DNA of 64,000 bases from Aspidapion aeneum. Lineage: Eukaryota > Arthropoda > Insecta > Coleoptera > Brentidae. The stretch's first letter is position 1. Every line of letters starts with the position of its first letter. A program made the translations under genes and the position numbers. The notes below the pieces were generated by a model. That model was not told the DNA's origin. It saw only the letters and a list, made by a program, of their open reading frames with translations, and made no database searches. Where the stretch lies: positions 81,653,955-81,717,954 of the forward strand of contig OY755039.1 of the NCBI GenBank assembly GCA_963576565.1, read 5' to 3'. Positions 9,435 to 19,911 of this stretch are shown piece by piece.

Positions 9435-10069
9435 AGCTAAATAATATTTCTCCCTCTTAAATTACCATTGATGAAAAAAGGACCAATGCTATTGTCACCC
9501 AAAATCCTAGACATTAAGTTTTTGAGGATACTGGGTCCGTTCTGCAATATGCAAATGTTTATTTTTCCATGATCAGTAACAAACAATGGAAGAATTGTAA
9601 CGGGCATGAATTGAAAACGAACTTAAATTAACTCGTAATTAAAACAAATTATATTTATAATCCAATTTTCATCCTGATCTTTTTCAGTTATGGTTTTACA
9701 AAACTCGATTCTTCGAAACTAATCATCTGGAAAAATGTCTTGCTTGTTTTTTACTTTAAAACTCCGATACTCATGTCGTTTCAAAATGTTTCGGACGGTT
9801 AGGGGTGAAATATCATCACCCACATTATTGGCAATTGCCTTACTGAAACAGGGAGGCAAAGCTTCCGCTGCGAAACAAATCATAGTATTGCGCCGCTCCC
9901 TTTCCTCTTCCATTTCACGAACAGAGAGTGTCTCTCCACCACTGCATTTGTGGCAAAAATTGGCACATCCTCTTCGTTGGAAATGTGTCACTACTTTTTG
10001 GACCATGCTAAGGCGTTCCCTCAGACGCGATAACAAATAAATTTGCCACATATTGACAGCTATTTCCAT
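9435..10069 (-). pseudogene. Mariner-like transposase, N-terminal and central part of split gene
   Basis: The minus-strand ORF starts MEIAVNMWQIYLLSRLRERL at 10069. It then shows a helix-turn-helix-like segment, SPLTVRNILKRHEYRSFKVK, followed by IFPDD and a stop at 9719-9721. Reading continues as FRRIEFCKTITEKDQDENW and then ICFNYELI, where family members have I-x-F-[ST]-D-E. The first catalytic Asp is therefore replaced by Tyr. After a frame change near 9600 it reads ILGDNSIGPFFINGNLRG, the conserved IIGPFFIDGNLxG block. The reading then stops at the element insertion and resumes at 4474. The order and motifs fit insect mariner-like transposases, and the gene is clearly dead. Confidence 0.7.
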
Positions 10070-10815
10070 ATATCTATTAAAGGGCTATATAGGCCCGTCC
10101 CATTTACCTTATGAACGGAGAAGTGTAAGAAACATTGAGAATTAGCCGACTTTTGCAAAACACAGTAACTACGCTTTCGGCAACTTTTCAGGAGAGCATT
10201 TTTTCTAAAATTCTTTACCATTTAACTAATGAAAAATGACAGAAATGTGTAGTCTGTTATCGCGAAACCGTAAGAGATTAAAACACAAAAAAAATATATT
10301 AAATGCAGTTTTTTCCGCTGGTTTCAAAAATGCCATAATTTTAACTCGATATACTAGTATTTGCAAAAGTGGCATTGATATCACGCGGATCCATAGTGTG
10401 TTTTGCGCTTGCGTCGCGCAAGCCTCAAGTGACGTGCCCCGAAAAATGGCATAAAGTGATCTGAAGTAGTAGTTTCAAACATGTTTTTTACCAAAATGTT
10501 ACTAGACTCTTTTAATTTTGTTAAAAAAAACCCAAAAAATTAAGTGCAAAAATATTGCAGAAGTTTAGAAACAATGGCCGAAATCTGCGATTAGTGCTTT
10601 TATGGGCTCAATGCGAGCTTTCATTGTATTGGGGCAGTACAAATTGGGTCGTCGACCTGTTTTGGATAATTTATTTGCTTAAAAAAGGGGTAAGTTTGGA
10701 TACTTTTTTCTTTCTAAAATGAAGCTAAGTATATTTTCAAGCATCCAGTTGCATTTTCATTTAAACCTAGACACTAGGATTTATGTTTATGCTGGGTTTT
10801 CTATGGTCAATAATG
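10070..10815. other. AT-rich stretch, no gene recognised
   Basis: Includes the presumed 5' flank of the mariner-like pseudogene. A block of about 30 bp, CCATATATCTATTAAAGG and following bases near 10065-10095, recurs inverted at about 36764-36795, so it may belong to that transposon family. A 72-codon plus ORF at 10236-10454 has no recognisable features. Confidence 0.4.
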
Positions 10816-11011
10816 AAGCTGGGTTTATACAGGAACATATCATGACTTAACATAACAGAGTTGAGCTTTATGCAGAAAAATAGCATGGCATAACATAAGA
10901 TGAGACATAAAAGTTACCCAACTTTTATCTTTCACCATAACTATGTTTTTATTGTGTTTGGATCGAGAAGTGATCAGCTGCACACAGTAGGTGTACAAAT
11001 TTTTGTACAGG

Positions 11012-11345
11012 ACCCCACAGGACTATATAGGACTTCCACAGGACACGACTCCACAGGACTATACAGGACCACAAGGGTACTGGCGCCTAAGGGGTGCCCT
11101 ACGCATGATTAAGTACTAGGCAAATCAGCTCTCTAACAAAACTGTGAGTTAAGACATGATGACCTTTTTTTTTTGGTCACAAATTTTTTTATGGGCGCTT
11201 TTTCAGCCACAGGACTATACAGGACCCCAAAGGCAGGACTATACAGGACTTGTACAGGACTATACAGGACTTGTACAGGACTATACAGGACTTGTACAGG
11301 ACTATACAGGACATGTAAAGGACTATACAGGACCAAAAATTTATT
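11012..11345. repeat. 21-bp satellite, unit ACAGGACTATACAGGACTTGT
   Basis: Tandem copies form two clusters (about 11012-11075 and 11205-11335), separated by a hAT-like fragment. The unit is itself built from ACAGGACT-like half-units. Multiple overlapping ORFs in all frames are artefacts of the repeat. Confidence 0.9.
11155..11208 (+). mobile_element. Fragment related to the hAT-like MITE
   Basis: ATGATGACCTTTTTTTTTTG, then a GGTCACAAATTTTTTTATGG block and GCGC, matches the interior of the MITE at 7943-8070. It has no recognisable ends. Confidence 0.55.
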
Positions 11346-12104
11346 AAAGTCCTGTAGGACAGTGTACAAATTTGATTCAGCTGATCACCCTTCGGTTTGG
11401 ATGGTTTTGATATTTTTTTTTTGTTTAACAAAAGCTAATTAGGCATATTTAGGAAAATATAGAAGGTTGGCTGTTCGTTAATATTGCACTTAATTGAAGC
11501 TCAGCCCTAATACATGTGGGGATGACTCTTTGGTTAATTTCATACGTGGTGTTATTTCTTTCTTTTGGATGGATGAAGAATCCTTGTCTTTCTTGTTGTA
11601 CAGAGCAGGGAAGCTCTGCACCTGTTCAATCAATTAAGCTCAAAGTTCCAAAATCTTGTACACAAAAGTCAAACTGTGATTGGACCAAGCTTTTATGTTA
11701 TGTCATGTTATATTTTTTGTATAAAAACCCATTTTCGTTCTGTAATGTTGTGTTATGTCATGCTATGTGTCTGTATAAACCCAGCTTTAGTTTCTTTTTG
11801 GACTTAAAGTTGTTGGGTCAATTTTTGTTTTTTGATTCTTTATTGTGTATTTTTGGCTGCTAGAACCATGTTGGGCATACCCTCAGGCACACAAAAACTA
11901 GGCTCCAAAAAAAAATTGAGCTGTCAACCTTTAAAAGTGGTAAAAAATACAGGTAATTGGAAATCTAACTCAGATTGATGATGTTTTTCAGTTTTTTGTT
12001 GGAATAAGTTCATTCACCGCTGCTAAAGCTGAAAATAAATCACCTGTTGTGAACCATAGAACTGACCATTCAATTAATTTTACCTACTTTGTCTATGAAA
12101 AAGA

Positions 12105-12216
12105 ATGGAAATTGATGAATGGTATAAATCCCATGAATGTTGGCCACTTTACTGGGCTCCGTACAAGCCTATGATCGAACAATGTTTGGTCATGGAGACA
12201 TACTTTCTTTCTACAG
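12105..12216 (+). other. Candidate coding exon (unrecognised)
   Basis: From an ATG the frame is open for 37 codons (MEIDEWYKSHECWPLYWAPY then KPMIEQCLVMETYFLST) and ends at a good 5' splice site, CTACAG|GTAGGT. A second frame upstream, open from an AG acceptor near 11992, gives about 60 codons (FFVGISSFTAAKAENK and onward) and overlaps it. That suggests either a first exon or an older exon with a frameshift. The composition looks coding-like, but I recognise no family and see no partner exon. Confidence 0.3.
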
Positions 12217-12640
12217 GTAGGTGCACATTTTTGTAAGTTTTCTAGCTCATACTCCTCATTCTACCATATTGGTACAATATTGGAAGTAGAGAATAGACCC
12301 TTTCCCTTTTTATGTTTTTTTATTATTATTATTTATATGTCACATTACTTATCACTTCTGTTCATAAAAAATGGGGACTTGGAGAAGATTTATTCACATT
12401 TTTGTGCAAATTTTTGTAGGCTTAACTACTACAAAACTCACTGTATAATATGTGTTGACTACATTCAGAATACTTAACATGTATCAAAACTAATAAAAAA
12501 AATTCTGTAAGTAAATAAATAAACATTAAATAATACATAGATTTCACATTTTAACTAATTATGAATATACATGTCCCATAATTAGTTGCTTTTTCCAGGT
12601 ATGTAAAGTCTAGGTTGAGGGGGAAACAACTTACAGGATT

Positions 12641-12645
12641 ACTCA
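12641..12645. repeat. BEL/Pao target-site duplication, left
   Basis: ACTCA, repeated at 19450-19454 right after the 3' LTR. Confidence 0.85.
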
Positions 12646-13114
12646 TGTTAGCTCCCGCTAAATTTCGCGGTTGTTTATATATTTTTTTAAAACCACACAA
12701 TTGTATGAAGGACAAAGCGCATTTCGCGTATTTGGACATGCGCACCAATAACCAGAGAGATCCTTGTCGACCGCCTCGAGAAAATGGCATGTTAATTTCG
12801 TTCTCCAACTATTTCAAATATCTACACCTGAAAGTGCTCGATTTTTGTGTACTGAAGCATAGAACTAGAAACTTCAGCCCTTCAGCTACGTGGTGAGATC
12901 ATTAGATCCATTCAGGGGCCCCTTGGAACGTGGAGAAATTGGCAAACTGGTGAGTGCCTTTGATTCTGATTACCGTTGTGTGACACAAATAATTTTACCT
13001 ATGGACGTTTGATTATTTCGTAATTTCATATCAATATATTTATATTTGCTCGCGCTTTCACTAATTAATTTATACAGTCCATTGCATTTATCGTTTTTCT
13101 ATCGCGGGCTACCA
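12646..13114 (+). repeat. 5' LTR of BEL/Pao element
   Basis: Begins TGTTAGCTCCCGCTAAATTT and ends GCGGGCTACCA. It is 469 bp, the same length as the 3' LTR. The primer-binding site should follow at 13115, but TAAGTGCTCCTTCGAC gives no tRNA match I can name. Confidence 0.95.
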
Positions 13115-13496
13115 TAAGTGCTCCTTCGACCGAATTAATTATTTAAAATAATAAATCCATACGACGGTATTAATAATTATTTTCAGGCCGAAAAAACAAG
13201 GCGGCCTTGAATTTTGTCAATCGTATTGAAACGGCGGTATCGGTAGCGGCACGTAGGCACGTGTATATCGCGTGGTCGATTTAGTAAACAAAGCGAAGGA
13301 ATCAAAACAAAACAAACAAACATTTCTCATTTATGTGTTAGGGTGTTCCATCTCATTTCGATATTTAAAACAATTTTCATCAATTGCGATAAATTAGTGC
13401 ATATTTTCGACAATTCGTCATTTTTCTATTTCAGAAGCATTAATTTAGCGTTAATTGTATATTTACCGACAATTTCGTCATTTCAAAGGTAAAATC
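13115..13496 (+). promoter_or_regulatory. BEL/Pao 5' untranslated leader
   Basis: About 380 bp of AT-rich leader between the 5' LTR and the gag ATG, with no long ORF. It should contain the primer-binding site and packaging signal, but neither can be pinpointed from the sequence. Confidence 0.6.
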
Positions 13497-14600
13497 ATGT
13501 CTGTCAAAAAAGCCGCGCAAAAACGCAAGGGTTTTTTATCTGCGATCACCGAGTGTTATGTGTTGTCACAGACTGCGGAAAAGGATGAAAAAGCGAGAAA
13601 CGAGTTTCAAGTGAGGTATTCCGATTTGGATGAAACCTTCGATAAATGCATGCTGGCATATAATGACGTCATTATGTTGATAGACGACTCGGACGACGAG
13701 GAGTTTAAAACACAGGATGCGATCCTTTCAGAAGCTCGTAAATATTTTTATGCGTGTAAGGGGGTTTACTCTAAAATATTTCCGGTTGAGGCCCCAACCC
13801 TTTCGGGATCATATGTTCGACAAAACGAATCTGAAACTCCAAAACTCAAAGAGTTAGGTATTCCCATATTCCGAGGTGATAAAAAATTATGGCCAAGCTT
13901 TTTCGATCTTTTTAATAACATTATAGATCAAAATCAAAGTCTAAGTAACGTCCGAAAACTTCAATATTTATTTTCATATCTTGAGGATGAGCCTTTAAAA
14001 TTGATATCAGGGATTAGCTTATCTGATCAAAATTATAAAATTGCTTATGACAAATTAGTCAATAGATATCAAAACAAGCGAGATCTCGCAAATGATGCTT
14101 TAAGCTCAATTATGAACTCCACATTAAAAAACGAGTCAGCTAAAGAATTGCGTAATTTAATTGACACCTTTTCTGAATCCCTAGAAATTTTAAAATCACT
14201 TAGCTTTGACGTTGACAGTTGGGACTTTATTTTCATTTTGTTAGAAAAATTGGATATTCCGACGCGTTCAAATTTCGAAATGAGTCACGCCAATACTAAT
14301 ACCGAAATTCCCACTTTTCAGTCACTTTTTCAATTTCTAGAAAAAAGATGTAAAGTTTTGGAATCACTTCCTCAATCAACAGCACCCAAAAAGGTGCCTA
14401 TCTATCAAAAATCAAATTCTATGCAAAATCAGTCTGGGCAAAAGCCTACCTATCAAAATTCAAATTCTATGCGAAATCAGTTTGGGCAAAAGCCTACCTA
14501 TAAATCATCCAATTCGCCTTTTATAGGACTGGCTGGCACCTCAACTAATTCAAGTACGGGAATAAAGTGTTTCCGGTGTAATCAAGGTCACGTGCTTTAG
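13497..14600 (+). pseudogene. gag: BEL/Pao Gag region
   Basis: The likely start is the ATG at 13497 (MSVKKAAQKRKGFLS). An in-frame ATG 42 bp upstream gives an untypical extension. An acidic coiled N-terminal part is followed by ELGIPIFRGDKKLWPSFFDL and a helical region through about 14350, which fits the gag-like domain of BEL/Pao proteins. A short Q/N/S-rich tandem repeat (QSGQKPTYQNSNSM) spans about 14400-14515. Near the end, CFRCNQGHV is the start of a zinc knuckle. A TAG at 14598-14600 interrupts the chain, and the same frame continues directly into further Cys/His motifs. One nonsense change therefore separates Gag from protease. Confidence 0.85.
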
Positions 14601-15176
14601 AAATGTCAAACATTTCTTGATCTCTCACCTATCGATCGCCTATCTTTCGTCAAGCAGAAAAAATTATGTCTAGCGTGTTTTCATCCCTTGCATGGTGTAG
14701 ATACGTGCAAATCAAAATATTCATGCAGGACTTGCAATAGTAAAAGGCACCACACTTTAACTCATATCTTAGAAACTAATCAAGAGTCTGGAAGCCAAGA
14801 TACTAGTCCTGTCATTCACACACCACCTGTCAATAATCTTCATGTGTCATTAAATGCCTCAGGACTTTCAGGTACCTTTCTTTTATGCACCGCCATAATA
14901 GATGTTATGGACGGTTGCGGAAATTTTCAACCCGTAAGGGCACTGCTTGATTCTGGATCACAGACAGGATTCATCAGTGAAAAGTGTATTCAGCGTCTTA
15001 ATCTTCCTAGGCGAAGTTACACCACTGAAATATTCGGATTAAATCTGATGTCTTCTTTTACTTCCAAAGGGCTCGTTCAATGTCACATTAAGCCACAAGG
15101 ACAAGTCACTCCTTTACTTAATTTCGAAGCAATTGTTGTTCCACAACTATGTTCCAATATGCCTACATTCTCTTAG
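14601..15176 (+). pseudogene. pol: BEL/Pao second zinc-knuckle region and aspartic protease
   Basis: This is in the same frame as Gag. It opens with CLACFHPLHGVDTC and CRTCNSKRHHTLTH, which are Cys/His motifs. It then reads VRALLDSGSQTGFISEKC near 14930-14985, whose DSG is the retroviral-type aspartic protease active site typical of BEL/Pao. It ends at a TAG at 15174-15176, after which the frame simply resumes. The stop is therefore a nonsense lesion and not a natural terminus. Confidence 0.85.
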
Positions 15177-16440
15177 AACGATAATCAGTGGAAACACTTG
15201 GAAAACCCTAAACTTGCCGACCCATCTTATTTCAAATCTAGACCTGTGGACCTGGTTATTGGTTGCGAGCTATTCGCACAGATATTCAAGGAGGGCAGGG
15301 TTCTTGGACAGGTAGGGCAGCCTTCAGCCCTTGAAACTATCTTTGGCTGGGTCGTCATGGGAAAGGTTGACGAAGTAGGTAGTCTTACGGAACGAACCAG
15401 TTGTTTTTTAACGAGTCATTCACCTCCTTTAGAGGTCATTCTCCCTAGGTTTTGGGAAATCGAACATTTGCCTAAAAAACAAATCTTATCAAAGGAAGAA
15501 AAACAGGCAGAATCAATTTTTACTGCTAGTGTAGTACGGCAACCGAGCGGTAGATTCATGGTAGATCTTCCGTTTAAAGATAAAATAAACCCTGACCTAG
15601 GAAATACTTATCCGCAAGCTTATCGTAGATTTTTACTTCTAGAAAATAGATTAATCAAAAATCCTGATCTGTACACTGCCTATTCAAGTTTCATGCAAGA
15701 CTATATCGATTCTAATCATATGAGTTTAGTTTTATCTAGTCAACCAAAGGTCGACGTATCGTGTTTTTTAGCACATCATTGCGTACTAAAGCCGGAAAGC
15801 TTAAGTACAAAATTAAGGGTAGTCTGGGATTGTTCGGCAGTCACCCCAAAAAATATTAGTCTCAATGACACATTGTTATCTGGACCGAAACTTCAAAAGG
15901 ATATTGCTTCTTTACTCCTTACGTTTCGTCTTAATCCTATTGCCTACATTGCTGACATCAAACAGATGTTCCGTCAAGTCCTTATCAATCCTTATCACCG
16001 TCCTTATCAAAGGATATTGTGGAGGTTTTCTCCACAGGACCCACTTTCAGTTGTGGCAACCTTCTACTGTCACTTTTGGCATGAATTGCTCACCTTTTCT
16101 AGCCATGCGTACCTTAAATGAGCTGGCAGAGAGAGAAAAGGAACGTTTTCCTATGGCTAGTACTGTTCTAAAAACGTCAATCTATATCGACGATATCTTG
16201 GGAACTAGCCCTTCGCTTTCTGAAGCTCTCTCCCTTCAAACAGAACTCAATGATTTGTTGAAGTCGGGAGGATTTGAACTTAAAAAATGGGCAAGCAATT
16301 GTCCTGAGTTATTGGCAACATTGCCAGAGTCCGATCGTCAAATGCCTCTCTCTTTCGACAAGGAGGAACCCCACTTTATCAAAGTTTTAGGACTTCAATG
16401 GCATCCAAAAAACGACATTTTTCTTATCAATGCCGAATGA
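15177..16440 (+). pseudogene. pol: BEL/Pao reverse transcriptase
   Basis: The segment before the RT reads VDLVIGCELFAQIFKEGRVL and then TIFGWVVMGKV, a conserved BEL/Pao linker. RT proper includes HHCVLKPESLSTKLRVVWDC and AYIADIKQMFRQVLI. Between about 16045 and 16070 the frame changes by one, and the next frame continues STVTFGMNCSPFLAMRTLNE to the catalytic SIYIDDILG box near 16180-16200 (YIDD, with both Asp residues present). It stops at 16440. The frameshift alone prevents production of an intact RT. Confidence 0.85.
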
Positions 16441-17638
16441 AGGACAAACCCCCAACCAAACGTTCTATTTATCTATCATAGGGACAATCTTCGATCCCTT
16501 AGGTTTTCTTTGTCCCTTGTTGCTACAAGCAAAATTTATTTTGCAACAGTTGTGGATATCGGAAATAGGCTGGGGCGAAGAACCAGATTCTTCTATCATC
16601 GACTCTTGGAACAAACTTCGTTCTGAATTCCCGCTTCTTTCCAATTTTCAATTACCCCGACAAATCAAACTGTCAAAAACCAATACCTGTCAAATCATCG
16701 GCTTCTGTGACGCTTCAATTCGAGGCTACGCAGGCGTCGTATATTTTCGTGTAGAAGAGGAAAACAATATATCTGTTTCACTCATATCTGCAAAATCTAG
16801 GGTCGCGCCTATAAAGTCACAAACTTTGGCTAGGCTAGAACTCCTAGGCGCATTTCTTTTAAGCGAATTAATTGACTTCGTTTTATCTAGCTATGAAGGA
16901 AAAATAACTTTTACAAATATCGTTACTTTCTGCGATTCGCAAGTCGTATTGCACTGGCTTTCATCCCCTCCCAATCGCTGGAAAACCTTTGTTGGAAATC
17001 GAGTCAGTAGAATCCAAGAAATCATTCCCTCAAACTCGTGGCGCTACATTCCTTCTGCTTTGAATGCAGCCGATATTGCGTCACGAGGGGCCACCCCTTC
17101 ACAGCTCATGTCACATGACATGTGGTGGAACGCACCGTCGTTTTTGTGGTCTCCCGAAAACGAATGGCCCGATTTTCATAAATCAAAAATGCCGATTGAT
17201 TTCGGAGATATTAATCTGGAGGAAAAGCCAAAAGTCTGTTGCAATGCGATAATTGAGGTCAACTTCTTAGATCAGCTTCTTATCAAATATTCATCTATAT
17301 CAAAAATTCAACGTATCATTTGTTATGTCCTTCGAATAGTTAACCTTTTTCAAAACCATTCCTATCAAAAACCCACTAAGCCGCCGGACCAAAAAGTTAT
17401 TTTTGAGAATATTGTTTTTCCTACCACCGGTGAGATGCAAAGTGCGTTACACCTTCTTATCAAACGCGTTCAAGGTTCTTGTTTTTCTGAGCTTTTTTCC
17501 GCGTTATCTAAGGATAAACCAATACCGAAACCTTTGCGAAAACTTTCACCTTTTCTTGATGAGAATAATATCATTAGAGTCGGTGGCAGATTACAAAAAT
17601 CGGACCTTTTGTCTTATTCTGCAAAACTTTTCGAGTGA
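16441..17638 (+). pseudogene. pol: BEL/Pao connection and RNase H region
   Basis: A further frame change at about 16430-16470 leads into LSIIGTIFDPLGFLCPLLLQ, a conserved Pao-peptidase-region motif. RNase H-like motifs follow: IIGFCDASIRGYAGVVYF, SRVAPIKSQTLARLELLGA and VTFCDSQVVLHWLSS, which supply acidic active-site candidates Asp, Glu and Asp. The segment ends with VGGRLQKSD, normally the lead-in to the integrase zinc-binding domain, and is cut by another frame change near 17605-17640. Confidence 0.85.
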
Positions 17639-18749
17639 CCATCGTTTAACTACTCTTCTTATCGAGTCCGCTCATCGACAATATCTTCATCCTGGGTTTA
17701 AAACATTACATAATCTGCTTTTACAGCAACTTTGGATATTATCTGCCAGACGGGCAATTCAAAGAACCATATTCAAGTGCTTGCAATGTTTTAGAATCAA
17801 CCCTAAACCCTATAGACCGCCCATAATGAGTTCACTTCCCGCTCATCGAATCAATCAACTTAAACCTTTTTCGAGTGTAGCTATCGACTTTTGTGGACCT
17901 TTCTTTGTGATTCCTCATCGTTACCATGGTTGTAAAGCTTTCAAATCGTATGTCTGTGTGTTTGTCTGTACGGCCACACATTGCGTGCATTTGGAATTAA
18001 CCATGGAACTGTCCACCGAAGGGTTCGTAGGTGCATTCCATCGATTCAATTCCAGACGCGGAAGCGTGATGCAATGCTGGTCAGATCAAGGCAGTAATTT
18101 TATAGGGTTTCGTAACCAATTACTGGATTACGCAAGAAGTGCTGCCACCAGACTTTCTATTCGTTGGCATCTGGGACCTCCTCTCAGTCCACATTTCAAT
18201 GGCCTGGCAGAAGCTGGCGTCAAAAGTTTTAAAACTCACTTTGTACGAGTTGTCGGCGACCAGAAGTTGTCTATCATGGAGATGTCCACCCTTACCTGTC
18301 GCATAGAAGCCGTACTTAATAGTCGCCCTTTATCTCCTGCCTCTTCAGACCCAAACGATCTTCAACCTCTTACCCCTGGGCATTTTTTGACACTTGAACC
18401 CCTTAATTCAGAAATTCCGGAGTCAGATTTGTCCGAGGTTCCCCTAAATCGGCTCTCGAGATGGCAACTAATCCAAAAACTACATAACGATTTTTGGAAA
18501 CGGTATTCTATAGAGTATTTGCATACGCTACAACAGCGACACAAGTGGGCTGATTCGTCCCCAAATATCAAATTAAATGATTTGGTTATCATAACAAGTG
18601 ATCACATTCAATCGCCTTTGAAATGGCCGGTCGGTCGGGTCATCGAACTGCATCCCGGCGGGGACGGTCAGGTGCGTGTTGCGACGGTACAAACGGTTAC
18701 CGGTGTTTATAAGCGGCCAGTTGTAAAACTGTGCCTTTTGCCAAATTAA
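17639..18749 (+). pseudogene. pol: BEL/Pao integrase with C-terminal DUF5641-like domain
   Basis: HRLTTLLIESAHRQYLHPGF with downstream CLQC forms the H2C2 zinc-binding unit. The DDE core is visible: VAIDFCGPF (Asp at 17886), CWSDQGSNF (Asp at 18083) and HFNGLAEAGVKS (Glu at 18210). After the core, RWQLIQKLHNDFWKRYSIEY and WPVGRVIELHPGGDGQVRVA match the C-terminal domain that follows integrase in BEL/Pao elements. The reading ends PVVKLCLLPN and a TAA at 18747-18749. This domain is itself open throughout and only loses its upstream frame connection. Confidence 0.9.
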
Positions 18750-18980
18750 AAGTAATTTTAATTTTCTACCTTTTACCGGGTATTACAATAGGTTTTTTTT
18801 TTTAATTTTTTTTGAATTTTTTGTTTGTTTGTTTTGCCTTTTTTCGGGATTTCGTTATCTCTAAATAAACTTACGATACTTATCTGTTTTCATTCATTTA
18901 TATTTATCGGTCGATTCTTTTTCTTATATCTATATCTGTCCGGTTGAGATTCTAAAATTGTGTGTTTTGGAGGGCAGTTA
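18750..18980 (+). promoter_or_regulatory. BEL/Pao 3' noncoding segment with polypurine tract
   Basis: T-rich tail between pol and the 3' LTR. GGAGGGCAG at 18970-18977, just before the LTR, is the best candidate for the polypurine tract. Confidence 0.5.
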
Positions 18981-19449
18981 TGTTAGCTCCTGCTAAATTT
19001 CGCGGTTGTTTATATATATTTTTAAAACCACACAATTGTATGAAGGACAAAGCGCATTTCGCGTATTTGGACATGCGCACCAATAACCAGAGAGATCCTT
19101 GTCGACCGCCTCGAGAAAATGGCGTGTTAATTTCGTTCTCCAACTATTTCAAATATCTACACCTGAAAGTGCTCGATTTTTGTGTACTGAAGCATAAAAC
19201 TAGAAACTTCAGCCCTTCAGCTACGTGGTGACATCATTAGATCCATTCAGGGGCCCCTTGGAACGTGGAGAAATTGGCAAACTGGTGAGTGCCTTTGATT
19301 CTGATTACCGTTGTGTGACACAAATAATTTTACCTATGGACGTTTGATTATTTCGTAATTTCATATCAATATAATTATGTTTGCTCGCGCTTTCATTAAT
19401 TAATTTATACAGTCCATTGCATTTATCGTTTTTCTATCGCGGGCTACCA
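18981..19449 (+). repeat. 3' LTR of BEL/Pao element
   Basis: 469 bp, starting TGTTAGCTCCTGC and ending GGGCTACCA, followed by the duplicated ACTCA. By eye it differs from the 5' LTR at about 8 sites (for example C to T at LTR base 11, and CATAGAAC versus CATAAAAC). Confidence 0.95.
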
Positions 19450-19466
19450 ACTCATATAAATTAGCA

Positions 19467-19911
19467 TGGCATTACAGCACTACATGTATTAATTTTCTGG
19501 CATTACCCCAAGATTTACATGCCATTACTGGCAATACATTCACAAATTTTGGGTCAGTTGTTACCCCCTTGGTAGAAAAAAGCTTTTTGGGGGTAAGACA
19601 GTTTTGGGGGGCCTGATGCCCCATAATGCCATATTTTATGCTATTTTATGTTTTTATTCATGAACTGTGTAGAGAATATCTAAAAAAAATCTTAGCTTCG
19701 GGGGGGACCAGTCCCCCCTTATATATGCCAGTGATTTATTCAACCAAGGGCTCCTGCACTCCTTAGAGATAGAAAAAAGTGTACAGTTTTATCTAACAAA
19801 ACAATACAAGGGGGTAACAGCTGACCCAAAATTTGTACATGTATTGCCAGTTTTGCCATGTAAACCTTGGGGTACTGCCAAGAAATTTGTAAATGTATTG
19901 CCATAATGCCA
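19467..19911. mobile_element. Palindromic element adjacent to the BEL/Pao target site
   Basis: Arms of about 105 bp face each other: TGGCATTACAGCACTACATG at the left and the complement of TGTATTGCCATAATGCCA at the right. Both include a block of the form AATTTTGGGTCAGYTGTTACCCCCTTG and its complement. The loop is unrelated to the arms and shares a stretch with 21420-21530. No ORF. Confidence 0.65.

Larger units (their letters stand above)
10816..11787. mobile_element. TIR element, family with GGGTTTATACAG ends, copy 1
   Basis: The left end AAGCTGGGTTTATACAG is mirrored by CTGTATAAACCCAGCTT at the right. Subterminal CATGACATAACAT-type repeats face each other. A conserved interior block (GCAGGGAAGCTCTGCACCTG, then GATTGGACCAAGCTTTTAT) recurs in copy 2 at 35543-36428. 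A 21-bp satellite and a hAT-like fragment are nested inside. The superfamily is unclear and no reliable target duplication is seen. Confidence 0.7.
11788..12645. other. AT-rich stretch with an exon-like segment, otherwise empty
   Basis: Apart from the exon candidate at 12105-12216, nothing is recognised. The stretch ends at the 5-bp target duplication of the BEL/Pao element (ACTCA at 12641-12645). Confidence 0.4.
12646..19449 (+). mobile_element. BEL/Pao LTR retrotransposon, full length but broken
   Basis: 6,804 bp bounded by 469-bp LTRs that begin TG and end CA, with a perfect 5-bp duplication (ACTCA). The order is gag, aspartic protease, reverse transcriptase, RNase H, then integrase with an integrase-associated C-terminal domain, the usual BEL/Pao layout, all on the plus strand. 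No envelope-like ORF is present. The coding region carries two in-frame stops (14598, 15174) and three frame changes (about 16050-16070, 16430-16470, 17605-17640). The LTRs differ at about 8 of 469 positions by eye, so the insertion is fairly young. Confidence 0.95.

Noticed and set aside
11133..11442. Several overlapping ORFs on both strands
   Set aside because: All are translations of the 21-bp satellite, with no independent coding signal.
12551..12896. ORFs of 85 and 93 codons around the 5' LTR, with similar ones at 18952-19231
   Set aside because: They occur identically in both LTRs and on both strands, and are fortuitous LTR reading frames.
13455..13496. Upstream ATG at 13455 as the Gag start
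   Set aside because: The extension is AT-biased leader sequence. The ATG at 13497 begins a more typical charged Gag N-terminus.
14598..15176. Programmed stop-codon readthrough between Gag and Pol
   Set aside because: Two stops in the same frame plus three later frame changes fit random decay better than programmed recoding.
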